Positions 26,601 to 35,500 of a DNA stretch of 64,000 nucleotides are shown in pieces. A program made the translations under genes and the position numbers. Below the pieces are notes generated by a model. It did not search any database, was not told the DNA's origin, and was given only the letters and a program-made list of their open reading frames with translations. Every line of letters begins with the position of its first letter. Position 1 is the first letter of the stretch. Source of the stretch: Pseudomonas triclosanedens (GTDB taxonomy: Bacteria; Pseudomonadota; Gammaproteobacteria; Pseudomonadales; Pseudomonadaceae); NCBI RefSeq assembly GCF_026686735.1, contig NZ_CP113432.1, positions 3,275,001-3,339,000 of the forward strand, in the 5' to 3' direction.

Positions 26601-28564
26601 TTGGTGCGCTCCTGGGTGCGGCTGGATACGGGGTCGGCCGGAACCGCGTAACCGCGCAGGTCGAGGGTCGGAGCCTGGTCGGCGGCCAGGCGGTGGTCGA
26701 TGATCAGGCTGTTCGCGCCTGCCAGCCCCTGGGACAGGCGCCCCAGGTACTGTTCAAGAATGAAGGCCTGGCCGGCGCGCTGCCAGGCAGTGCGCTCCGC
26801 GCCAAAACGGAGCTCGGCGGTGCGCGCCTGGGCGGTAGTTTCGTGGGCGGTGGCGGTGGCCTTGTCGGTCAGTGCGGTGGCGTTGAGTTGCGCAAGGTTG
26901 GCCCGCTGGGCGGCCAGCCCGCGGTCGCGCGCGATCAGCGCCTGAGCCGTGATCTGCGCGGCCTGTACGGCATGGTAGGCATTGGCAGCGCCGGCAGGCG
27001 GGTGGATCGCCTCAACCGAGGTCGCCAGCAGTTCCACACCGCTGCCCAGTCGGTCGAGGTCGGCCTGCACGGCCTGGCCGATATCCCGCCCGAGCGCCTC
27101 GCGCTCGGCCCCCAGCACACCGTCCAGAGAGCGGCCCGCGAAGTCGTGGACCAGCACGCGATTGGCAATGCTGCGCAGCAATTGGGCGACGTCGGTGCTG
27201 TGGTAGGTCGCCGCCAGCGCCGCCTCGTCACTCATGCCGATGCGGTAGATGAAGCGCACGTCCATGTTGACGATCTGGAAGCCCTGGCGAGCGCCATCGA
27301 CGCCGGCGATGACCTGCGAATTCTCGCTCAGGTGCCTGGCATCCCACAGCCGGTTGGCCGTGACCGGTGCCGCGCCCTCGGCGCCGGCCAGCGGTTCCGA
27401 CGCGGCATCGGCGCCGGATGTCGCCAACTCATGGATAACGCCGTTGTCCACGCTCAGCACCTTGCCGAAGGGCCACGGCAGGCCGACATGAAGTCCCGGC
27501 GGATAGACTGCCACGGGCTTGCCGAAACGCTCGTATACGCCCCGCGCGTTCATCGGCACTTCCGCAATGCCGGTCAGCAGCCAGCCGACCACCGCCACCA
27601 GCGCCGCCACCGGCAGGAATGCCCGGCGCATGAAGTCGAACGCCCAGACCTGGCGCAGGTCGATGCCCAAACGCTGATGCAGCTCGCCCTGCAGCACCGC
27701 CAGCGGGCGCGGTGGCCATTGCAGCAGCCCGGCGACCAGGCTGCGCGCCACCAGTACTGGCTCCTCGCGCGGGCGCCGGGGGCTGAACACCGACAGTACC
27801 GCACGCACCATCAACTCCAGTGCAGCCAGGGCGGGCAATGCCCCGACCAGTACCGCCAGCCGGCCTGGCCATGCGCGCACGCCATCAATGAACACCAGGC
27901 TGGCGACGCTCGCCACCTGCACGATGATGACCAACCGCAACATGGCGGCCAGCGCCTCGGCCTCGGGCCAGGCGGTATCGCTTTCGGCGGCCAGATGGCG
28001 CTCGACCACCACCAGGCAGAACGCAGAGACCACCAGGATGCCCACCGCGACCCAGGTGACCTGGCCCGAGGCGAGCGGCACCGGCAGATCGAAACGCCAG
28101 ATGCTCCTGACCAGCAACAGCGCCACGCCCGCCAGCCCGATCAGCCACAGCGCATCGCCACCGACTCGCTCGACCTGCCGCCGGCAGGCACTGACCATGC
28201 GTTCGAGCCAGCGCTCGTAGCCGGCCAGCACTTCGGGCTCGCCCTGCTCGGCAGGCGCACCGCGCCAGAACGCCAATGGCGCCGGTGTATGGCCGATGGC
28301 GGCGACACGCCAGCCAACCACCCGCCACGCCGACTGCGCCGTTGCGGCCAGCAGGAAGAGTGCCGCCGCGTTGACCGCCAGCAGCGCGGTCCAGTGAGAG
28401 TCGGGCGAGAACAGGCCGACGATGTAGCCCAGCAGCCAGAACAGTAGCGCGGTCACCGCCGGCAGGCAGGTCAGCAGCACCAAGCGGCGCGCCAGAACCA
28501 CCGATCGCTGGAAACGGGGAAGCCCATCGAGCCCCCCTGCCTCGGTGTCCAGATCGACTCTCAT
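26597..28564 (-). CDS. Large SPFH protein with polytopic N-terminal domain, HflK-like (first of three)
   Basis: A 655-residue protein, much longer than classical HflK (about 400). The first 310 or so residues contain about six hydrophobic segments, among them LLFWLLGYIVGLF, ALWLIGLAGVALLLV and WVAVGILVVSAFCLVVVE. A further helix (AFLPVAALVAVVGWLLTG) then leads into an SPFH domain (VPMNARGVYERFGKPVAVYPPGLH) and a C-terminal coiled coil. The N-terminal membrane module is unusual and may provide a channel-like or scaffold function. ATG 28564 has GGAG 7 nt upstream. It is the first gene of the leftward metal operon, about 95 bp behind a Zur-box-like sequence. Its gene overlaps the next by 4 bp (ATGA). 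Confidence 0.85.
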   Translation of the reverse strand: MRVDLDTEAGGLDGLPRFQRSVVLARRLVLLTCLPAVTALLFWLLGYIVGLFSPDSHWTALLAVNAAALFLLAATAQSAWRVVGWRVAAIGHTPAPLAFWRGAPAEQGEPEVLAGYERWLERMVSACRRQVERVGGDALWLIGLAGVALLLVRSIWRFDLPVPLASGQVTWVAVGILVVSAFCLVVVERHLAAESDTAWPEAEALAAMLRLVIIVQVASVASLVFIDGVRAWPGRLAVLVGALPALAALELMVRAVLSVFSPRRPREEPVLVARSLVAGLLQWPPRPLAVLQGELHQRLGIDLRQVWAFDFMRRAFLPVAALVAVVGWLLTGIAEVPMNARGVYERFGKPVAVYPPGLHVGLPWPFGKVLSVDNGVIHELATSGADAASEPLAGAEGAAPVTANRLWDARHLSENSQVIAGVDGARQGFQIVNMDVRFIYRIGMSDEAALAATYHSTDVAQLLRSIANRVLVHDFAGRSLDGVLGAEREALGRDIGQAVQADLDRLGSGVELLATSVEAIHPPAGAANAYHAVQAAQITAQALIARDRGLAAQRANLAQLNATALTDKATATAHETTAQARTAELRFGAERTAWQRAGQAFILEQYLGRLSQGLAGANSLIIDHRLAADQAPTLDLRGYAVPADPVSSRTQERTN

Positions 28565-29146
28565 GAAGACTCCAGGAATGCCAGGCGTAACTGGCGGCAA
28601 GCGGAACAGGTCAATACCGGCCTGTCCCGGTGGGCGGCCGCAAGAAAATAAAGCAATGTTATAACCAAAAAGGTGAAGAAATTGTTCATGGATATTCCGA
28701 TCCGATGATCAATCCCCGCTCTTGCGCGACATCATGGATGCCCGGCCCCCCCGCACTGCAACCTGCGCTCCATCGCGCGGGCCGATCGATGCAGTATCAG
28801 ACCCGAAGGTTCGCCAGATGCGTTCATCGGTTAGCCATCCTGTTCCCAATGCTTCTCTTCTCGCGACAGGCCGCGTTCGGGAAATGCGCAGATACTGCCA
28901 GGAGCTGGCTGAACGGCGGCTGACATCCATTCCCAGCGCATCCAAAGGGTTGGGGCTTCTTGCGAGCCGCCAGGTGTCATGAAATGCGCATCGGCTTCGC
29001 CGGGAAAGTTGCACATCGCCCATCGCTATCTAGTCTGTCCTTCAAGGCCCTTCCCAACCGGGATGGATCGCCGCCTCCAGTTCGCATTCGGAGCGAGGCC
29101 CGTCGAAGCATCGTCGTGTCCGATAGCAGAACTGCGGGGGAAATAA
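28565..29146. other. Divergent intergenic region between the metal operon and fadL-like gene
   Basis: About 580 bp. The left 110 bp hold the leader of the SPFH operon and the Zur-like site in AT-rich sequence. From about 28690 to 29140 I see no conserved gene: overlapping frames exist on both strands but lack ribosome binding sites and recognisable domains. The fadL-like promoter must lie at the right end. Confidence 0.45.
28655..28668 (-). promoter_or_regulatory. Zur-box-like palindrome
   Basis: AATGTTATAACCAA has the GTTATAAC core (28658-28665) of gammaproteobacterial Zur boxes, with a good left arm and a degenerate right arm. It lies in an AT-rich patch about 95 bp before the SPFH/HmtA-like operon. 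Repression by zinc-loaded Zur would fit a zinc-uptake operon. Confidence 0.55.
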
Positions 29147-30427
29147 ATGAAGGCAAACATGCGTGCCAGCGCTCTGGGGCTGGTCTGCGGGCTGTTCGCC
29201 GGGAACTCGTTCGCTGGCGGCATCATGATCTACGAAGCGGGACAGGAAGGCGCCGCCCTGGCCAACGCTGGCGCGGCCGCACTGGCCAGCGACCCCAGTG
29301 TGCTGATGAACAACCCCGCCGGCATCGCCGGACTGGCCGGCACGCAGATCAGCGCCAACGCCCAGCTGATCCTCGGCGACCTGCACTTCTCCCGCGACAG
29401 CAACAACCAGTTCGACGGCAACGAAGGCGGCAATGCACTGCAATGGCTGCCCGGCGCGAGCCTGTTCATCAGCCATCAGGTCGATGACCGCTCCGCCATC
29501 GGCTTCGGCATGTACGGCAACTTCGGCCTGGCATTGAACTACGACGACGACTGGGCCGGCCGCTACTTCAACCAGGAAGCCGCAATCATCGGCGTGTCGT
29601 TCCAGCCCACCATCGCGCACAAGTTCACCGACCAGCTCTCCGTTGGTATCGGCCCGCGCATCATGTATGGCTACTACCGCACCGAAATGGCCATCAACAA
29701 CAACCTGCTGGGGCTGGCGGACCGCCCCGACGGCCAGCTCGAGTACAAGGACACCGACGTCGGCACCGGGGTAAACCTCGGCCTGCTGTACGAGTTCAGC
29801 GGGCGCACCCAGGTCGGTCTCGCGTACACCAGCAAGGTCAAACTGGAATTCAAGGACAGCCCCGACGTGCGCGACGTCAGCAACCCGGTCATCAACGCCG
29901 CGCTGCGCCGCCTGGACGTCAACTCGCTGGAGCTGGATGTGAATGTCCCGCAGACAGTGCTGCTGAGCGTGGCGCACCAGCTCGATCCGCAGTGGAAGCT
30001 GCTGGGCAGCCTGGGCTGGCAGGACTGGAGCGAGTTCGGCAACATCGGTGTGGACGTGGATGCCGATGCCAGTGGCGTGTCCCGCACCGTCGACCGCCAA
30101 TACAAGGACACCTGGCACGCCTCCCTCGGTACGCAATACCAGGCCAACCCCCGCCTGCGCTGGAGCATGGGCCTGGGCTACGACAGCTCGGCGGTGGATG
30201 ACAAGGACCGCACGGTCGACAACCCGATGGGCGAGACCTGGCGCCTGGCCACCGGCATCAACTACCAGGTGGAAGAAGGGCTCGATCTGCACCTGGCCTA
30301 CACCCTGGTGTGGATGGGCGACATGGACGTCGAACAGACCAAGTCGCGCTCCGGCACGACGCTTTCCGGCACCTACAAAGATGCTGCCCTGCACATCATC
30401 GGCGGTGGCGCCACCTGGCGCTTCTGA
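29147..30427 (+). CDS. OmpP1/FadL family outer-membrane transporter
   Basis: A 426-residue protein with a signal peptide ending GNSFA before GGIMIYEAGQEGAALANAGAA, the FadL hatch region. The conserved NPA triplet is present in VLMNNPAGIAGL, and the chain ends GGGATWRF as a barrel should. FadL proteins pass hydrophobic compounds such as fatty acids, alkanes or aromatics through the outer membrane by lateral diffusion. The GGGGGAAAT ribosome binding site lies just upstream. It stands alone between the metal operon and arnT, so its substrate cannot be read from context; the catabolic cluster is 20 kb away. Confidence 0.9.
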   Translation: MKANMRASALGLVCGLFAGNSFAGGIMIYEAGQEGAALANAGAAALASDPSVLMNNPAGIAGLAGTQISANAQLILGDLHFSRDSNNQFDGNEGGNALQWLPGASLFISHQVDDRSAIGFGMYGNFGLALNYDDDWAGRYFNQEAAIIGVSFQPTIAHKFTDQLSVGIGPRIMYGYYRTEMAINNNLLGLADRPDGQLEYKDTDVGTGVNLGLLYEFSGRTQVGLAYTSKVKLEFKDSPDVRDVSNPVINAALRRLDVNSLELDVNVPQTVLLSVAHQLDPQWKLLGSLGWQDWSEFGNIGVDVDADASGVSRTVDRQYKDTWHASLGTQYQANPRLRWSMGLGYDSSAVDDKDRTVDNPMGETWRLATGINYQVEEGLDLHLAYTLVWMGDMDVEQTKSRSGTTLSGTYKDAALHIIGGGATWRF

Positions 30428-30794
30428 GCCGGCAGCCCCAGCACGACAACAGGATAGGCAGCGTCGGCCACAACGAGCTCCACACCCTGCCCCGCGCGAG
30501 CTCCAGCGGCGCCTGGCCAACGATGGCATCGACTCGCCGACGAAATACGCCGGCGCCGGGCGGGACACTCCAGCCTGCCTGTCGGCCAGATCGCCAACGA
30601 ACCGGGCTATCGGCGTGCCACCTCATTCTGCCGTGCGCGCCAGCGCGGGTTCGGCCTGCCGCCGCTGAAGCAGCGCCGTCTGCCGAAGTCCTGAACGCCG
30701 CGTCGAAAGCCGCCCTCAGTCCCAGCTAAGTTTCGCCTCGTAGCCTCCGTCATCGCGCCAACGCGGGCGCAGGAGACCATCGAGGAACGACCCG
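30428..30794. other. Intergenic region between the fadL-like gene and arnT
   Basis: 367 bp without a recognisable gene. The left 280 bp are GC-rich and may be an old gene remnant, but no frame shows a known domain. The right end carries the conserved tandem-repeat promoter element shared with the COG4705 gene. Confidence 0.45.
30715..30746 (+). promoter_or_regulatory. Two-unit response-regulator box and promoter of arnT
   Basis: CTCAG-N6-CTAAG (30715-30730) is an 11-bp tandem repeat of the PmrA/QseB/BqsR type, followed after 10 nt by TAGCCT, a possible -10. The same sequence, with only a few changes over about 40 bp, precedes the gene at 45157. It ends about 50 bp before the arnT start. Confidence 0.65.
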
Positions 30795-32510
30795 ATGACG
30801 GACATAACGCTCACTTCGCAGCGCATCCCGAAATCCCCTTATCCATCCATCGAGCGCGCGCTGCCGGCGCTGGCCTACCCGGCACTGCTGCTGGTCTTCG
30901 CCCTGTTCTTCCTGGCGCCGTTGGGCTTCCACGGGCTCTGGATACCGGACGAGACTCGCTACGCCCAGGCAGCCCAGGAAATGCTGCACGGCGGCAACTG
31001 GGTGGCGCCCCACTTCATGGGGCTGCGCTACTTCGAGAAGCCCGCCGGCGGCTACTGGCTGATCGCGCTCGGCCAGGCGCTGCTGGGCGACAACCTGTTC
31101 GGCGCACGCATCGCCTCGGCGCTGACCAGCGCGGCCACCGCGGCACTGATTTTCCTGCTCGCCCGCAAACTGTGGAACGACACCTGGAAGACCTGGACTG
31201 CCGGCCTGCTGTACATGAGCTTCGGGCTCGCCGCGGGACAGGCCGGCTACGCCAACATCGACCCGCAGCTGACACTGTGGATCACCCTCGGCCTGGTCGC
31301 CTGCTGGTACGCGCTGGAAGGCGTCAACGCGCGCGAACGCTGGTCGGGCTGGGGCCTGCTGGGCGTGGCATGCGCGATGGGTTTCATGACCAAGGGGTTT
31401 CTTGCGTGGCTGCTGCCGGTCATCGTGGTGGCACCCTACGCGCTGCTGCACAAGCGCTGGCGCGAGGTACTCAAGGGCGGGCCGCTGGCGATACTGCTGG
31501 CCATACTATTGAGCCTGCCGTGGGCCATCGCGGTCAGTCGGCGCGAAGCGGACTTCTGGCAATTCTTCTTCTGGAACGAGCATATCCGCCGTTTCGCCGG
31601 CAGCAACGCACAGCACGCCGCGCCGATCTGGTTCTTCATACCCCTGCTGTTCGCCGGCGCCCTGCCGTGGGCGCTGCTGGTGGTGCCCAGCCTCCGGCGC
31701 AGCTGGCGCGAACGCAGCGAGCGGCGTAGCGCCTATCTCGCCCTCTGGTTCGCCATGCCTTTCCTGTTCTTCAGCCTGAGCAAGGGCAAGCTGCCGACCT
31801 ATATCCTGCCGTGCTTCGTACCGTTGGCCCTGCTGATGGCGAACACCCTGGTGGACAAACTGCGCCAGCGCGACCTGCTGGCACTGCGCGGCAACGGACT
31901 GCTCAACCTGATGCTGGGAAGCTTTGCGCTGCTCGGCCTGGGCGTCGTCCAGGCGGTGCACCCGGTCTACCTTCATCAGCCCCTGCAAATTGCCCTGGCA
32001 GTGCTGGTGTGCCTGACATGGGTACTGTGCGGCCTTGCGCAGTGGCTACGTCCGTCGCGCTACTGGCTCGCCCCCGCTCTCGGGCTATGGGTGCTGATCG
32101 CGCTGCTGCCCGCCGCGATGCCCTCCTCGGTGGTCGACAACAAGATGCCCGACCAATTCATCGCTCGCCACCTGGACGCGCTGAAAGCGTCGAGGAGCCT
32201 GCTGAGCAACGAGCTTGGCGCCGCATCGGCACTGGCCTGGCGATTGAACCGCAGCGACGTGACGCTGCTCGACGTGACGGGCGAGCTGCAGTACGGCCTC
32301 GCTTATCCCGACGCCAGCGACCGCCGGATCACCACTCAGGAGGTGCAGGCCTGGCTGGCCCGGCACATTGCGAACGGCCCGGTAGGTATCGTGCTGAGCC
32401 TTTCCGGCAAGGAGGGCGGCACGCCACCCTCGTGGATTCCGCCGGGCTCGCAGGTATTCCGTGAAAACAACCTGCTCATCGTAATCAGCCGGACAGCGCC
32501 GGCGCCATGA
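30795..32510 (+). CDS. arnT: Lipid A 4-amino-4-deoxy-L-arabinose transferase
   Basis: A 571-residue GT-C glycosyltransferase with about 12 transmembrane segments. The catalytic Asp-Glu loop after TM1 is WIPDETRYAQAAQEML, the ArnT signature, followed by RYFEKPAGGYW and, later, LSKGKLPTYILPC. ArnT moves L-Ara4N from undecaprenyl phosphate to lipid A in the periplasm and confers resistance to cationic peptides. The ATG follows AGGAACGACCCG. No arnBCADEF genes are in the window, so this is an isolated copy. Its upstream promoter element matches that of the two-component operon at 45.1 kb, which suggests induction by that system. Confidence 0.92.
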   Translation: MTDITLTSQRIPKSPYPSIERALPALAYPALLLVFALFFLAPLGFHGLWIPDETRYAQAAQEMLHGGNWVAPHFMGLRYFEKPAGGYWLIALGQALLGDNLFGARIASALTSAATAALIFLLARKLWNDTWKTWTAGLLYMSFGLAAGQAGYANIDPQLTLWITLGLVACWYALEGVNARERWSGWGLLGVACAMGFMTKGFLAWLLPVIVVAPYALLHKRWREVLKGGPLAILLAILLSLPWAIAVSRREADFWQFFFWNEHIRRFAGSNAQHAAPIWFFIPLLFAGALPWALLVVPSLRRSWRERSERRSAYLALWFAMPFLFFSLSKGKLPTYILPCFVPLALLMANTLVDKLRQRDLLALRGNGLLNLMLGSFALLGLGVVQAVHPVYLHQPLQIALAVLVCLTWVLCGLAQWLRPSRYWLAPALGLWVLIALLPAAMPSSVVDNKMPDQFIARHLDALKASRSLLSNELGAASALAWRLNRSDVTLLDVTGELQYGLAYPDASDRRITTQEVQAWLARHIANGPVGIVLSLSGKEGGTPPSWIPPGSQVFRENNLLIVISRTAPAP

Positions 32511-32536
32511 CCCGGCGCGCACGCAGACGGCGCCCA

Positions 32537-35500
32537 TCACCGGCCGCCCAGCCCCATGAGTTCCTGCAGGCGTTGAAGAGCCAGGTCGTAGTCGAACGAC
32601 TCGATCGCCAGTGCCACCCCAGCCAGTTGCGCAGCCTCGGGCCTGCCCCGGTAGATCCCGCCGAGCCTGGCGATGGCATCCTCGGCAGCGGTATCGCTGC
32701 GCAGCAACAGCCCAGCGAGCTCACGCAGCAAGGTGGGCCCATCACCTGGCTCGCAGGGAGGCTCCGCCGCGGGCTCCCCGGGGGGCATGAGGTGGAGCGC
32801 CAATCCGGCCAGCACCAGGTCGAGCTCCACCTGCAGCGCGGCCAGCAATGGCGCCACCACCTGCGCCGGCAAGTGCTGTCGGCACGCATCCTCCAGCGCC
32901 TCCGCCGCCCTGGCCACGGCCAGGGCGCCGATGTTCGCCGCCGCCCCGCGCAGGGAGTGAGCCGAGCGACGTTTCGCGGACGGGTCGACTTCATCGTCCA
33001 GCGCCTCGAACTGGGCGGCGAAATCCTGGTAGTTCCCGTGGAAGCGGCGCAGCAGCCGCTCGTACAGGGCGGCCTTGCCCGCGCAGGTAGCAAGCCCCGC
33101 ACGTGTATCGATCCCCGGCAGCGGCGCACCGGCGGCGTCGGGACCAGGCACTGGCAGTGCGCCTACCACTGTTCGGCGATGCGGCACGACCCAGCGCGAA
33201 AGCGTGCGGAACATGACACCCGGGTCGATCGGCTTGGCAATGTGGTCATTCATTCCCGAGGCCAACGCCAGCTCGCGGTCGCCGGTCATGTTGTTGGCAG
33301 TCATGGCGATGATCGGCAACTGGCTAAGCTCGGGCATCTGCCGCAGCGCGCGAGTCGCCGCATAACCATCGAGAACCGGCATCTGGCAGTCCATCAGCAC
33401 GCAGTCGAAATCCCTGTCCACCGTCAGCCGGTCGATCGCTTCCTGGCCGTTGCAGGCAAGAACGACCTCGACGCCCGCCTCGCCGAGCAGCTCCAGGGCC
33501 AGCTCCTGGTTCAGCTCGTTGTCTTCCACCAGCAACATCCGGCTGCCGCTCACCCCGGCCAGCGCATCGGCCTTGGCGGTCTCGCGCTCGCGGCTGCGCG
33601 GATCGAGCAGCGCCTGCCGGCCCAGCGCAAGGTTGATCGCTTCGAGCAGCGTGGATGGCGTGACTGGCTTGGTCAGCACCATGCCCAGATCCACGCCACG
33701 CTCCCGAGCCTCGGCCAACGCTTCTTCGCGACCAAAGGCGGTCACCATGATCACCGCAGGAACGCTTGCCGCGTCCGCCGCCCGCAGCCGCTCGACGACT
33801 TCGATGCCATCCATGCCCGGCATCTGCCAGTCGACCAGCATCAATTGATACGGAAGGCCGCGTTCGTCAGCCTCCGCTATCCACTCCAGCGCCTCCACTC
33901 CGCCCCGCGCGAGATCCACCTCCAGGCCGTAGCTCACCGCCATCGACGAGAGGATTTCCCGCGCCGAGGCGTTGTCATCGACCACCAGCGCGCGCACGCC
34001 AAGCAATTCATCCGCCCGCCGGGTCCGGCGCGGCACAGGCCCCGGCTGAAGGCCGAAGCGGGCGAGAAAGTGGAACACCGAGCCACGCCCGGGCTCGCTG
34101 TCCACCCAGATCCTGCCGTTCATCAGCTCCACCAGGTTCTTCGATATCGACAGGCCCAGACCGGTACCACCGAAGCGCCGCGAGGTCGACGAGTCGGCCT
34201 GGATGAAAGACTGGAACATGCGTCCGCATTGTTCGGCAGTCATGCCGATCCCGGTGTCGCGCACCCAGAAGTGCAGATCCGTGCTGTCCGAAGCGAGCGC
34301 CGCCACCTCGATGCCGAGAACTATCTCGCCGCGCTCGGTGAACTTCACCGCGTTGTTACCCAGGTTGAGCAGCACCTGGCCGAGGCGCAACGGATCACCG
34401 ATCAGCGCGGTCGGCAGGTCGGCGCTCAGCTGGAACAACAGTTCCAGCGACTTCTCTTCCGCGCGGAAGCCGATCAGGCTGGCGAACTGGTCGAGCACAT
34501 CCTCCAGGCGGAAGTCGATGCGCTCCACCGTCATCATCCCCGCCTCGATCTTCGAGAAGTCGAGAATGTCGTTGATGATCCCCAGCAGCCCTTCGGCGGA
34601 ACGATGCACCTTGTGAATGTAGTTGCGCTGGCGGGGATCGAGATCGCTTTTCAAGGCCAGGCTGCTCATGCCGATGATGACATTCATCGGCGTGCGGATT
34701 TCATGGCTCATGTTGGCCAGGAACTCGCTCTTGGCCCGCGTCGCCTCTTCGGCCAGGTCCCTGGCGCGACGCATCTCGCGCTCGACGAGGTTGCGCTCGG
34801 TGATGTCGTAGAACCAACCCAGTACGGCGAACTCGCCGTGGTGCTGGATAGGCAGGCAGGTTGCCTGGATTTCCCGCTCGTTGCCGTTGCGGTCAAACAT
34901 CCGACATTCACGCTCCAGGTACTGCTCACCGGCGCGCATATGGTCCCAGATGGCCTGCTGATCGGCGGGATCGACGTACAGCGCGACAGTTTCCCCGCCA
35001 ACGTTCAGCCCGAAGGTCTCGACGAACTTCGGGTTGGCGAGGTGAATCTCCCCATGCGTCGCGATGGCCACGCTCACCGGACTGCAATCGAGGATGTATT
35101 GCAGGCGGCGCTCGCTGTCCTGCAGCGCCGCCTCCATTACCCGGCGTTCGCTGATGTCACGCACCGAGGCACACACGCACGGCCCGTGCCCGAGCAGATC
35201 CGGCAACGGCGCCAGGGCGATTTCCACGGAGAACTGGCTGCCATCCCTGCGCAATCCGAGCAGGTCGGAGCCGCCCCGGCCCATCTGGCGGCTGCTGTGT
35301 TCGGCGAAGAACCCGCCGCGCAGACGCCCGTGGCTCGCCCGATGGGCTTCCGGCACCAGTTCATCCACCGAGCGCCCGAGCAGCTCGTCATGGGAGTAGC
35401 CGAATAGCACCTCCAGCCTGGGATTGGCCAGGATGATGCAGCCTTCCTGGTCTACCACCAGCATGCCGTCGGGCGCCGATTCGAGGATGCCCTGGTACCA

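Noticed and set aside
28709..29023. A 104-codon frame on the minus strand between the metal operon and the fadL-like gene
   Set aside because: No ribosome binding site, atypical Arg/Ser-rich composition and no family resemblance; overlapping frames exist on the other strand.
32507..35407. A 966-codon open frame antisense to the hybrid kinase gene
   Set aside because: Low-complexity His/Gln/Arg-rich translation typical of antisense to GC-rich coding DNA. The opposite strand encodes a complete multidomain kinase.
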